Source of the DNA: Tridacna crocea
Taxonomy: Eukaryota; Mollusca; Bivalvia; Cardiida; Cardiidae
Reading direction: 5' to 3'
Length of the DNA: 64,000 bases
Assembly: GCA_943736015.1 (NCBI GenBank)
Contig: OX031063.1
Coordinates: forward strand, 46,454,672-46,518,671
In this document: positions 13,113 through 24,400 of the stretch, in pieces
How the letters are laid out: each line of letters opens with the position of its first letter
Position numbering within the stretch: the stretch's first letter is position 1
Program-made: the position numbers and the translations under genes
Notes under the pieces: model-generated
Database searches by the model: none
Seen by the model: the letters and a program-made list of their open reading frames with translations, nothing else
Told to the model about the DNA's origin: nothing

Positions 13113-13359
13113 AATACTTGCCTTTTTTTAATTTTAATGGAACCATAATTATGTGAAAATTTGTTTTGTATAGTACATCACGGAGGTGCGTTAAGCCCAC
13201 GTTTGCTAGATCATACACTACGAATGTTGTCCCAAACTCCGTGACAACTTTTGTAAACGGGCCATTTTCAGCGTCAAGAAATTCATTTTCACCTAGTTCA
13301 TGTATGAAGATGTAATTTCACTTTAAATTAAGTCCACAGCTAATTCATTAGTTTTATTT

Positions 13360-13990
13360 TTACTTAAGGACGTTTATGACAAATTCTTCCAACAGACAGA
13401 TTTTTTTTAAACTTTGCACATACAAAGCTCATCATGTCTCTTGTAGATTACAATGAAAAAGAAAAGGGGTCCCCGTGCTCGTTTCTGAGAAATTCGCTTT
13501 TGAAAAAGGTATATACAGTTCCAAAATTCAGCATATACTGGATTTAACATACTTTCCTTTAATAGTCAATTAAACAGGAAAATTATCAGAAGAATTTACA
13601 AATATATATCACTTTAAAGAACAATAATTCAGTTTTGCCCAAAAAACATATAAAAGCCTGGTTCTGAGCATGGTAAATGTACCAAGATGCATTTCATATA
13701 TAAACCAATGAGTTAAAAAGGGAGATAATTTGACCGGGTTATGGGTTAATCTTCAATAAAAACATACTTTCTAACGGACAGATTTTTCGTAAAATTTCCA
13801 CAATCATAGTACTTATAAATCTTGACAATAAGAAAAAATGAAAATGGCACCTACCCGTGCTTCTTTCCCCTGGAAAAAGGGATGAAGGTCTGACTTATTT
13901 GACCAACTTTTAAGCAGATTGATTTGACAGATGCTCCCTGAAATGTTGGTTTTACTTGCTGTAATACTCGAATACTTTATTAGACACTGA
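13360..13990. repeat. Two diverged ~390-base direct repeats
   Basis: The block starting ACAGACAGATTTTTTTTAAA (~13,393) recurs as ACGGACAGATTTTTCGTAAA (~13,777). Each is followed by an AAGAAAA-rich stretch and CCCGTGCT. It is probably a remnant of an array element whose ends are lost. Confidence 0.5.
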
Positions 13991-14104
13991 AACTCCCAGT
14001 AAGATTACTGCACCAAGGAAACAGGAGCAAGTTTCAAGTTCTATAACTAACTACTACCGTCTTGTACCCTGCTGCATAAAAGCGCGCTTTGATATAGTAA
14101 ATCG

Positions 14105-14420
14105 CAAACTTTTTTAAGCTTTGTTTATGCTTGATTGATTGTATGGTGTTTAACACCGTTTTCAACATTATTTTAGTTATATCGCAGCAGCCAGAGCAGC
14201 TATCCATGCTTTCCTGGAGTCTTACTTATAACCAGTACGCGCACAATTTTCTTTCAAAGCCACTGGCTGCTTTCTCACATAATCATCATCGAAACAATGG
14301 TCAGCAGTGGGAGAGGAATGAATCCTGTCATAATGACTGTCATTAATTCTGGGAAAGAAAATGGCCGAGCCCGGGATCGAGACCACTGAGCTTCCGGGGC
14401 TCGACGAGAACATCTTTAAC
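14105..14420 (-). mobile_element. tRNA-derived SINE, bivalve type
   Basis: The body includes GTGTTTAACACCGTTTTCAA and CTTTCAAAGCCACTGGCTGC. The decayed tRNA head (GAGCCCCGGAAGCTCAGTGG on the - strand) is at the right end. It shares its body layout with the copies at 15.2 kb and 28.5 kb. A tail fragment of the same family is at ~7475-7530. Confidence 0.6.
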
Positions 14421-14829
14421 GACTATAGAATTTGATTGGTTTAAGCTTTAACTTCGGACAATTCTAAGACCATACTGAACCATCTCGGCAAAGATTTCAT
14501 AATAAGCAGAACCTACTTTTTCAGACCATCCAAAATTGTTCAGATAGAATGGATGACAGCCTATTTCATACACACTGCTTATTTTATAATAAAACTTGAA
14601 TGATGATGGATACAAGTCCTGTCTTATTCAGCTACACCCTGCCTGTGTCTAAAAGGTTGAGTAGGCTCAATAATGCGACGCTACTGTGATTTTTTTTCTT
14701 ATATGGACATTTATTGTGCAACGTGCCGTCTCAAGTCCGTTGAAAATTTTCTGTTATCCAAGTTAGAGCTTTATACTGCTTTCTGTTTCGTCGGTTTAAT
14801 CTGTATTGCAGCGAAATGCAACTAAATGT
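14421..14829. other. Non-coding
   Basis: Nothing is recognised beyond short AT-rich runs. Confidence 0.5.
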
Positions 14830-15215
14830 AAGTTGGTTGGTTTTATTGCATTACCTCCCGCTAGATGGCATTCTTTAAATACCAATACTCATTTATCTAA
14901 TTTGGGCATCCTGGGTACAGAACCGAACCACTGTCCTACGCGACAACCGCTACTTTGATTTTCAAACTAAAATTAACGTTTACTCAATAAAACGCTACCT
15001 CGTGTAATTCACTCAGCTATGATCATCAGTCTAGAGAAATTTGGAGCTAAAGCAGGTTTCATTTCTCCTCAAACGTATTGATAAAAGCTATTTTCTACAT
15101 TACTACTTCATAGAGCGTAATATTACAGTCAGCCCGCTTTTGGGGCTAGTGATGCGTCATATATGACAGTCGAATCTTCGAAGAATATGACATGCGCAGA
15201 CAACGTGTTGTATTG
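14830..15215 (+). repeat. Dispersed repeat, copy 1 of 2
   Basis: It shares the order of blocks with 33,727-34,078: ATTACCTCCCGCTAGATGGC, then AAACGCTACCTCGTGTAATT, then GTGATGCGTCAT, then GAATATGACATGCGCAGACA. No coding potential and no TIRs were seen. Confidence 0.65.
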
Positions 15216-15219
15216 AGGT

Positions 15220-15475
15220 TTAATGCCACTTTAACAGCTAAGGTCATATCATGGCGGTCGGTGACGCACATGTGTTGCCTGGTTTTCTCATACCAATACT
15301 AACACAGCTTTCTTTCCAAAGCCACCGACTACTTTTCTCAAATGCTTCAGCAGAGGTTAGAGGCGAAAATACGCCGGAAAGAAAGTTCGCCTCAACCGGG
15401 TATGGAACTCACAACCACCAAGTCATGAGTCCGACTCGCTCACCACTGAGCCACCCGGGCGGGTCTAGATATAAG
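15220..15475 (-). mobile_element. tRNA-derived SINE, bivalve type
   Basis: The left part is the tail and body (TTTAATGCCACTTTAACAGC, TCATATCATGGCGGTCG, TTTCCAAAGCCACCGACTAC). The right end is the tRNA-like head on the - strand (GGTGGCTCAGTGGTGAGCG). It is closely related to the copy at 28,470-28,690. Confidence 0.7.
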
Positions 15476-15479
15476 TAAA

Positions 15480-16237
15480 TAAAATTACCAAAGGTAGATT
15501 ATTAAACCTTTCATCATCTTAAAAGCATGTAGAAATCGTGTATGACATGTAAATCTTATCGTGCGTGGCAGCCATTTTAAGTGTTTTCGGGAATGTAAAC
15601 AACTCGAGTAACAGATGAAATGCACGGTTTCCTCTTGTGTTCTGCATTTAAATTGAAAATATTTGTATTTCAAACGAAGGGTTATTAAAAACACAAGCAT
15701 TTTGTATGTTTGAATCCTAGTTTTGTGCTCTATTTGCAAAATTATGAGAGTTCAAACTTGCGCACAAACTCTGTGCCAGAGGAAAAATCGCCTATGGGGA
15801 CAGTTATCTGTACTATGTCAGTCCTTTGGTCTCAAGACCCTAATGGTGTGTAAAACACCTTTGACTTACATAGAGCCGGTCTACATATTCAGAGCCCTTC
15901 TTTATTTCTATCATTGTTTGCCTTATTTCTGTTCAGTTCTTTACCAGCAGTGAATATAACATTTCAAGACATAAATTCATGCTTTTAGGACAGCAAGACT
16001 CTCTTTTTTTGCCATTTAAACGGCAATAATAGACTGAATATAGGTCCGTGACGTATTATTTCGGCTACGGTCGACCCACGCCACAAATGATTCAGACAAC
16101 ATCGTACATTTCTTACAACTTTACATACTGTAGACAACACGTTGAAAGACCAGATTATTGTATGACATTCTCCTTTTTTCAATTTCAATGACATAAAAAT
16201 ACATGATTACAAATAATGACGAGCTCATCTGTTTTTG
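15480..16237. other. Non-coding
   Basis: Several short frames have no family resemblance. No repeat is recognised. Confidence 0.45.
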
Positions 16238-17397
16238 TTAACTCACCTGAGTACAACGTGCTCAAGGGGAGCTTTTAGGATCACCAGGTGTCCGTCGTGC
16301 GTCAGTGCGTCGTTCGTCGTGCGTCGTCAACAAATCTTTAAACACCAACTCCTCCTAAACTGGCCGATTTGGACCAAACTTGGCTGGAATGTTCCTTGGG
16401 TGGTCCTCTTTAAAAACTGTTCACAGAATTTGATTCCATCAAAAACTCTGGTTGCCATGGCAACCAAATGGAATTTTTTAGGGAATTCTTTAAAAATTTT
16501 CTCCTCTGAAACCGCTGGTCAGATTTTGAAATAATTTCACAGATATGTTCCTTGAGTGACCCTTTTCAAAAAGTGTTCGAAAATTTTGATCCATCAAAAA
16601 AATGTGGCTCTGGTGAATGGGGGCTACTTGCACCATACAGAAATGAAGTTCTTCTTCTTTGAAACCGCTGATCAGGTTTTCAAATAATTTCACAGAAATG
16701 TTCCTTGGGTCACCCTTTTCAAAAATGGTCGCAAAATTTTGATCCGTCAAGAAATGGCTTTGGTGAATGGGGGCTACTTGCACCATACGGAAATTAAGAA
16801 ATTCTTAAAAACTCTTCTTCTCTGAAACCGCTGGTCTGAATTTGAAATAATTTGACGGGATGTTCCTTGGATGACCCTTTTTAAACTTGTTTGTGAAATT
16901 TTGATCCATCAAGAAACCTGGTCTGGGGAATGGGGGCTTCTTGCACTATATGGCCATGAAGAAATTCTTTAAAATTCTTCTTCTCTGAAACGGCTGATCA
17001 AATTTTGAAATAATCTCACAGAAATGTTCATTTGGTAACCCTTTTCAAAAATTGTTTGCAAAATGTGGATTTGTCTAGAAACATGGCTCTGATGAACGGG
17101 GGCTACTTGCACTATTTGGCCATGAAGAAATTCTTTTTCTCTGAAACTGCTATCAGATTTTGAAATAATTTCACAGAAATGTTTCTTGGCTAACCCTTTT
17201 TAAAAAAGTGCTCTGAAATTTTGATTCATCAAAAAACATGGCTCTGATGACTGTGGGCTATTTACACTATACAGACATGAAGAAATTCTTAAAAATTCTT
17301 CTCCTCTGATATGGCTGATTACATTTTGAAAAAAAATGGCTATTGTTCTCTTAGAAATTCAGGTGAGCGGTCCAGGGCCATCTTTGCCCTCTTGTTT
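16238..17397 (+). mobile_element. Rolling-circle-like array element, family II
   Basis: The 5' end is ACTCACCTGAG...GTGCTCAAGG.GAGCT, a subterminal inverted repeat. Then come a GTCGTGCGTC microsatellite and about six units of ~160 bases (TTCTCTGAAACCGCTG, TTTCACAGAAATGTTCC). The 3' end is the hairpin region GGGCCATCTTTGCCC then CTCTTGTTT. Frames inside it are repeat shadows. Confidence 0.75.
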
Positions 17398-17439
17398 GTT
17401 TTTCAGTCGACATTTTCTGAAACGGAAGACCAACATATT

Positions 17440-18112
17440 TTCTAATCGGAGCCATTTGCTCTGAACATGAAGTTTCCTACCCGTGAGAACAAACAAGGTT
17501 TTTCTAAGATTTAGCCCTGTGAGCTACTTTTCGACCCCTCAATACCCAATTTCATGATTGTCTTAACTATCATCAAGACAGATATTATCATCAAGACAGA
17601 TATTCTGACATATCTTTAACAGCCCCTAGCCGAAATTGTGGCCTCAGAAAAAGTGCACAAAATGAATTTCTCGGATTTAGTCCTATGACCTACTTTTTGA
17701 CTTGGCGTGACCAAATTTTAAACTTGTATAAGATATTACGGCGGCAAAAATATTTCCAATGTCTATGAGTAACTGATAAAGTGACATGACCAATTTTCAA
17801 ACTTTTCCAAGATATTATCAAGACAAACAACCTGACCAAGTTTCAAGCGTATCAGGCTCATAAAAGTGGTCTATAAAGTGCACACAAGCTTCTTTAAATA
17901 TTTAGCCCACAATTTCGAGATTGTCCGCGATGTCATCAAGACAAAAAAATCCAACCAAGTTTTATGAATAGCCTACCTGACACTGTGGTCTATAGAGTGC
18001 AAACGAGGTAAATGTTGACGTATGGATGAGAGATGACGGACGACAGACACAGCACGATCACAAAAGCTCACCATGAGCACTTCTTGCTCAGGTGAACCAA
18101 AAATTGAATGAA
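17440..18112 (-). mobile_element. Family II-related array element, reverse
   Basis: Units of ~120 bases contain GATATTATCAAGACAAAC and 'AAGTTTCAAG'. The right end is GATCACAAAAGCTCACCATG...CTCAGGTGA, the inverted 5' end of family II. The left edge is unclear. It faces the + strand copy ending at 17,397. Confidence 0.65.
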
Positions 18113-18650
18113 AAATCCAATGCCACAAACGACACAAAAGCCACAAGCACGAGGAGTAAAATGCATTATGTAATCCTTCAGAACATACTGGTTTGAATAC
18201 ACTGATAGGACCACGTCATGTGGTATCACCTTACGTAAATCTTAGCCAGTATAAGTTATTGATCATATATTTCATACAAATGAAAAATACTGATCAAGAC
18301 CTAACTTACAGTTTGTCCTACTTTCTAATTGACTGGCAGCTACGGATAGGTAGAAAGAGCCATACAAGAACGACAGAAAGCTCTGTTCCCAACGCCTCTT
18401 TGATTTGAGGGTGTATTTGAGTCGTAATACGTCGACGTCACTTTTATTTTGTCCTAGAACTAGTTTCAGGACAATTGTCTGAGGTCATGCTCTTTTAAGC
18501 ACTAGATTCAGCAATGGATGCATGCTTTGAGCTAGTTGACGACGAGATATTTTATAAAGAATTTATTTTCCCCGACACAGGCGACGTCTCGCGAACGCAA
18601 CTGTGTATAATAAACACCTAAGACCTGGATTCATTTACCTCTAAAGTTGC
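18113..18650. other. Non-coding
   Basis: No gene or repeat is recognised. Confidence 0.45.
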
Positions 18651-18980
18651 AGGATCACTATCCAGGATCTGTTTCATTTTTAACCCATACAAGATAAGCT
18701 ATCTTTTTTACGGCCCTGAGGCAGAAGCATGTGCAAACATTGCGGGTGAAGGAGAAATTGCTTGTAAGGAGCAATTTTTCCTTTTCTGCAATGTTTTCTT
18801 TCTTCCACAGACAAATCCTACAAATTGGGCAAGTGCGTATGAGGCCACAATTGAAATATAATCTATTTTCAGCCAGAGAATACAACAGAAAAGCAATAAC
18901 ACCTTTATGTCGATTTCATTTCTCTGTGTCCATAATGTGGGTCAACAAACCGGGTCAAAGCAAACAAGATTTTGTTGTAT
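18650..18980. repeat. Degenerate family-A hairpin MITE
   Basis: The core at 18,738-18,800 pairs AACATTGCGGGTGAAGGAG with CCTTTTCTGCAATGTTTT around a diverged centre. Confidence 0.5.
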
Positions 18981-20250
18981 AGTGTCCAAATTCCTTATTT
19001 AAGAACAAAGTAAGTTTTAGAACAGATTTAAGTTACAGTACAAAGTCCTGTCAAGTGACAGTACAAATCAAAACTATAGCTTTCCAAGTGACAGTACAAA
19101 ATTCTGTTCGTAGACATGCTGGAATTTCGTCGGTTAATCGCTTTTAAGGTCACAACTTGGAACTTGTTGATGAAAAGATAAAGCAGACACATCGACAGAC
19201 CTTTTTATCATAGAAAGAACTTTCTCGTGTGCGCTAAAGCGAAAATTTTGCTATTTTTTGTAGTCGAAAATCATTTCAATTTTTTCACATCAAGATGATC
19301 AAGACATTCTTATTGCTAGAAGGAGGTTGCATATTGCACGATCAGGTGCCTGGCATGTTTACTATAAATCAAAAATACAAGTGGATGGAAAGAATTCAAT
19401 CAAATATAAAAAAAAAAAATGCAAAAAATAATAACTTCACTTACCGTGTAAACACAAATTTTCTAGAATCAAGTGACATTTCGCCACTGTACAGACTCCC
19501 AAGTGACATACAATCTCAAACACTGTACACTTCCGGTCCTACACTGTGATATCTTCATCTTTCGATTAATATTAGACATTGTACTATTTCAATTACTATT
19601 TGTCATATAGGTGATTGCAGGTTTTACATGATATTTTAAGTATATATATGCAGGATTGCTCTCCCTTTATGCCTGTGCATGCTACTTTTCTTTTCGATTC
19701 CACATTAGCGGATTTTAGTGACTCAGACATCACACCCAGTTCTTGAGGATCGAATACGTTATTGAATTGCATCAATCATCCAGAAATGGTTTACTTTGTA
19801 ATAGTTCTATCTTGTACAGGTAGATGAGATTAACAATAATATTTAAGCAAGCTTGCTTACCTAACTGAGCTTTGGTTAGAGAAGGCATACGAAGACGTGG
19901 CTACTTTCGTTATCAACTTGACCCTCGGTTTTTGGAAAAAAAACAAAATAACCAGGCTGTCCTTCGGATATCTGTGCCATATGAGGGAGTACGCATAAAG
20001 TACGAAATGGCAGTATTATGGGAAAATGGGCGCAATAAAAAAGAAAATATGCGGTGGAAATGAATTATCTATTCCTTTCGGAATAAGGTAAGAGTAGGTC
20101 ATTTCAAACGAGCTTATTTTTACTCATTAATCTTTAATAAGGTGCATATTCAGGGAAAAAGAAAAACAAAAACTTGTTTTAGTTCTGATAAAATTGTATT
20201 TCTGGAGACATTGTTTTCCATTATACAAATTATCTCTTGTGGTGACATGG
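18981..20250. other. Non-coding
   Basis: A CAAGTGACAGTACAAA motif recurs three times at 19,033-19,105. No gene is recognised. A family-A tail fragment lies at 20,255-20,325. Confidence 0.45.
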
Positions 20251-20372
20251 AAAGTACAGTTTTTGAGTCACATTTAATTTGTCGTCTACAAATGCTTTCA
20301 TTTCAAACCAGTCTAAGATTTCTTCACTTGGAAGAGAGCCAAATAAATCAACAGATACCGTGTGTACACATA

Positions 20373-20823
20373 CACGGCGGGGAATCACGTGACACAACAA
20401 CAACAACTATGACCGATATTTGAAAAAATTCCCCGACTTCAGGTAAGAAAATCGTCAATAATTCCGTTAATACATGACCGATTGGAATTTGGGTTGAAGC
20501 AAAGAAGGCGGAAGGACTCCAGGGATTTGCTTGATGTGTTAGATTTTTTAAACAACACCTGATAAAAGAGTTATTGACGAGCAAACAAATTATCCAGGGT
20601 AAAAAAATTGTTTGCTCGTCAATAACTTTTTTATCAGGTGTTGTTTAAATAATCTAACACATCAAGCAAATGCCTGGTGTCCTTCCGCCTTCTCTGCTTC
20701 AACCCAAATTCCAATCGGTCATGTATTAACGGAATTATTGAAAATGTTCTTACCTGAAGTCGGGGAATTTTTTCAAATAACGGTCATTGTTGTTGTTGTT
20801 GTGTCACGTGATTCCCCGCCGTG
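20373..20823. mobile_element. 451-bp near-perfect palindromic element with 5-bp TSD
   Basis: The arms of ~220 bases are almost perfectly inverted around ~20,595. The ends are CACGGCGGGGAATCACGTG and its complement. ACATA flanks both sides (20,368-20,372 and 20,824-20,828), a 5-bp target duplication. A (CAA)n/(TTG)n tract sits near each end. No coding. The conservation between arms implies recent insertion or ongoing arm correction. Confidence 0.88.
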
Positions 20824-20875
20824 ACATATGTATTTTGCAGAATGAAGAAAACGGTGGTTAGGGTTACACAGTATA

Positions 20876-23278
20876 ACTTTTTATACGCCCGAAGGGTCGT
20901 CAGTCCGTCCGTCCGTCCGTTAGCAATTTCTTGTGTGCGCAAATCCTCCTACAGTTTCCATCGGAATTATTTGAAACTTGCCACAATGAATCTCCATGAT
21001 GTGTAGTTATGCACCTGGGTCTTAGAATTTGGATCGCTGTTTGCGTTCTAAAATTATCTGCCCCTGATTTCTGAAATAACCAACTTTACACTTTAAATTT
21101 TTGTTCAGGCTATAACTTCCATACTATAAAAGGTATCAACTTGAAACTACATGCACTGGTTGAACACATTATGGAGAAGTGCAGTGCACATGAACCATAA
21201 CTCTGCCACCGTTATTTTTCGAGTTACTGCCCTTTGTTAATTTTCAGTTTGAATTTTTGTCCAGGCCATAACTTCTAAACTATAAAAGCTATTAACTTGG
21301 AGCTTGATACACTAATAGAACCCATTATGGAGAAGCGCACTGCACATGAACCATAACTCTGCCACTTTTGTTTTTTTAGTTATTGCCCTTTGTTAATTTT
21401 CAGTTTGAATTTTTGTCCGTTATTTTTTGAGTTACTGCCCTTTGTTAACTTTCAGTTCCGTCTGTCCGTCCGTCCGTCCGAAGCCATTTCTCCACAACCC
21501 TTGGACCAAATTGGATAAAACTTTACATATGAACTCCTTAGGGTAAGGTGCCGACATGTCTTTCCCGGTTTTTTAATTTGACCCCGTGTCATGGAAAAAA
21601 GGGGCTTAATGCAAAATTGCAATTTTTACTAATATCTCATTCAGTTTTTGTCAAAATATCATGAAACTTCATGGTTATATTGTTTATGGAAAGTTTCAGC
21701 GTGTGCCCTTGCTATTTTTAATCTAGGCGTTTTTTAAGTTGATGTTCTGTCATGGAAAAAGGGGGTTCTTGCAAAATTCCAATTTTTACTAATATCTCAT
21801 TCAGTTTTGGTCAAAATTTCTTTAAACTTTATGGTTATATTGTTTTTTTTTTTTTTTAAGTTTCACCATGTGCTCTTGTTTCTTTATCTGTGTTTTTCAA
21901 TTTGACCATCTGTCATGGAAAAAAGGGGGTTTCTTGTAAAATGCCAAGAAAAAAGGGGCTTTAATGCAAAATTGCAATTTTTACTAATATCTCGTTCAGT
22001 TTTTGTCAAACTTTCATGAAGCTTCATGGTTATATCTTGTTTTACAAGTTTCAGCATGTGCCCTTGTTATTTGTCAATCTATGAATTATTAATGTGCAAA
22101 TACCTCTATCCTGGTTTCTCAATTTGAGGCTGCATCACGGAAAAAGGTGACTTCATGGAAAAAAATGTTTTTCACTAGCATCTCCTAAATCAGTGCACAA
22201 AACTTTGTGAAATTTCAAATCCGAACTTGTTGGAACGATGCCCAGGTACCTCTCTTCCGGTTTATGAATTTCAGGCTGTGTCACGGAAAAAGGGAGCTTC
22301 ATGTAAGAAATCATCTTATATAATATTTACTACATGACTGCTCAAAATTTTATGAAATTTCAAATTTTGAATTATTATTAAGAAATGCCACATACCACAC
22401 ACCCGTTGTATTTATTTCAATGATGCAATATTGTCTTATGGGAAAAGGGGGCTTAAAGGGGGCTTAGTTGGCTTATTGTTCTCTACAAGTTTGTGTTGGC
22501 AATCTCTAAGAGAGTAATTGCCTTTTCTCTTCAATTTTTTTTTTTTTTTCTTTTTTTTTTTGAGGGGGGGGGGGGGGGGCATGAACAGGTCCTTTAAGGA
22601 TAAAAGAAGTGAATTTATATCAATTTCATATATTTTATGACAAGCACTTGTTCGGGGAGCATAACCCGTCTCTGACGGCTCTTGTTTTTTGAGTTATTGC
22701 ATTTTGTTAATTTTCAGTTTGAAATTTTGTCCAGGCCATAACTTCCAAACGATGAAAGCTATTAACTTGGAACTTGATACACTGATAGAACCCATTATGG
22801 AGAAGTGCACTGCGCCTGAATAATAACTCTGCCACCTTTATTATTTGAGTTATTGCTGTTTGTTAATTTTCAGTTTGAATTTTTATAAAGACCATAACTT
22901 CCTAACTTCAAAATTTATCATCTTGAAACTTCAAAGACTAATAGAACACATTATGAAGAAGTGCAATGCACAAGAACCATAACTCTGCCATCCTTCCTTC
23001 TGAGTTATTGCCCTTTTCACTTTGAATTTACGTCTGGGCCATAATTTCTAAAATATAAAAGATATGATCTGGGACCTTCAAAGACTGATAGAACACCTTG
23101 TGGATAAGAGCAATTCACAAAATTTCTTACTCTGTTACCCTTATTTTTTTACTTATTGCCCTTTAATATTTTTCACATATGGAGAATAACTACTCTTCAT
23201 TCATGGCCCATCCATCAATGCAACTCATTTCACTGACAAGCCCCTTCGGGCGTTTATGCGCCGCTCTGCGAAGCTCTT
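20876..23278 (+). mobile_element. Rolling-circle-like array element, family III
   Basis: The 5' block is TATACGCCCGAAGGGTCG, then (GTCC)n, then TGCGCAAATCCTCCTACAG. About 160-base units follow (AGTTATTGCCCTTTGTTAA, CAGGCCATAACTTCC, AACTCTGCCAC). The 3' end is GCCCCTTCGGGCG...GCGAAG then CTCTTGT. A family I copy is nested inside (21,456-22,687). Confidence 0.72.
21456..22687 (+). mobile_element. Family I array element nested in family III
   Basis: It starts with the (CCGT)n block and GAAGCCATTTCTCCAC, so its first ~60 bases are missing compared with the 1.3-kb copy. It ends CCGTC-TCT-GACGG then CTCTTGTTT at 22,679-22,687. A G-run lies at ~22,564-22,580. Family III units resume directly after it. 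Confidence 0.75.
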
Positions 23279-23284
23279 GTACCA

Positions 23285-24165
23285 AATTATCAATTGTATC
23301 ATCAAAGTAAACATTCTGACCAACTTTCAGGAGTTTTGAATCTTAGATGTGGCCTCTAGATCGTACACAAGATTTTTCTAAGATTTTACCTTGTGAAATA
23401 GTTTTTGACACGACATGACCTATTTTTAACTCGTCCAAGATATCATCCAAACAAACATTCTGACCACGTTTCAAGAGTTTTGGAATGGAAATGTGCCCTC
23501 GAGAGCATACACAAGATTTTCCTAAGATCTGACTGATTGATCTAGTTTTTGACCCCACATAGCCCATTTTTCAAACTCGTCCGAGGTATCATCAGGACAA
23601 ACATTCTGACCATTTTTCAAGAGTGTAGGACTAAAAATGTGGCCTCTAAAGCATACACAAGGTTTTTCTAAGATTTGATCTTGTGACCTAGTTTTTGACC
23701 CGACATAACCCATTTTCGACCTCGTCCGAGATATCATCAAGACAAACATTCTGACCAACTTTTCAAATGTATTGGACCTAAAATGTGGCCTCGAGAGCGT
23801 ACACAATTTTTTTTCTAAAATTTGACCTAGTTTTTGACCCGACGTGAATGATTTTCAAACTCGTTCAAAGTATTATCAGGCAAACACTCTATTTTTCAGG
23901 AGTATTGGACAGAAAAAGTGGACTCTAGAGCGTACACAATATTTTTTCAAAGATTTGACCCAGTTTTTGACCCGACATAACCAAATTTCAAACTCGTCCG
24001 AGATTTTTCTGTGACAGACATTCTGACTAAGTTACATGAGTATCGGATTGAAAATGTAGCTTCTAGAGCGTATAAAAGGTAAAAGTTGACGACGTACGAC
24101 GGGCGCCGGACACAGCACAATCACAAAAGCTCAGCATGAGCACTTTGTGCTCAGGTGAGGTAAAA
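23285..24165 (-). mobile_element. Family II-related array element, reverse
   Basis: About seven units of ~120 bases (GTCCGAGATATCATCAAGAC, ACATTCTGACCA, TGTGGCCTC). The right end is ATCACAAAAGCTCAGCATG...CTCAGGTGA. It abuts the end of the family III element. Open frames inside it are shadows of the units. Confidence 0.68.
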
Positions 24166-24400
24166 CTAGGTATTGAATTAAATAGTAAGCGAGAAATAAA
24201 AGATCGTTTTCCTCAATTATTATATTTTTGCTAGAATTGATTGTAACGATAAATATATAATCCTCAGCATTTTATAACCTCATTTGTAAACTACACCATT
24301 TAAATTTCAAAGAGTAAGCTAACGTGATTAAATTAATCTTAGGTTTTATACCAAATTTATGAACACTCATTTTTTTCCTTGGTAAAACTTGTTTAAAATA
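24166..24400. other. Non-coding gap before the Polinton-type fossil
   Basis: AT-rich; nothing recognised. Confidence 0.4.

Noticed and set aside
12991-13218. 75-residue - strand frame with PLKLKKGKYSVPIF
   Set aside because: It overlaps one arm of an inverted repeat; the other arm does not keep the frame.
16235-16786. Frames on both strands at the family II array
   Set aside because: The same peptide fragment recurs with each tandem unit, so they are repeat shadows.
20142-20824. Frames of 70-93 residues across the 20.4-kb palindrome
   Set aside because: The arms give near-identical peptides on opposite strands; this follows from the palindrome, not from coding.
23343-23806. Two - strand frames with a repeated CVCSRGHI motif
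   Set aside because: They mirror the ~120-base tandem units of an array element.
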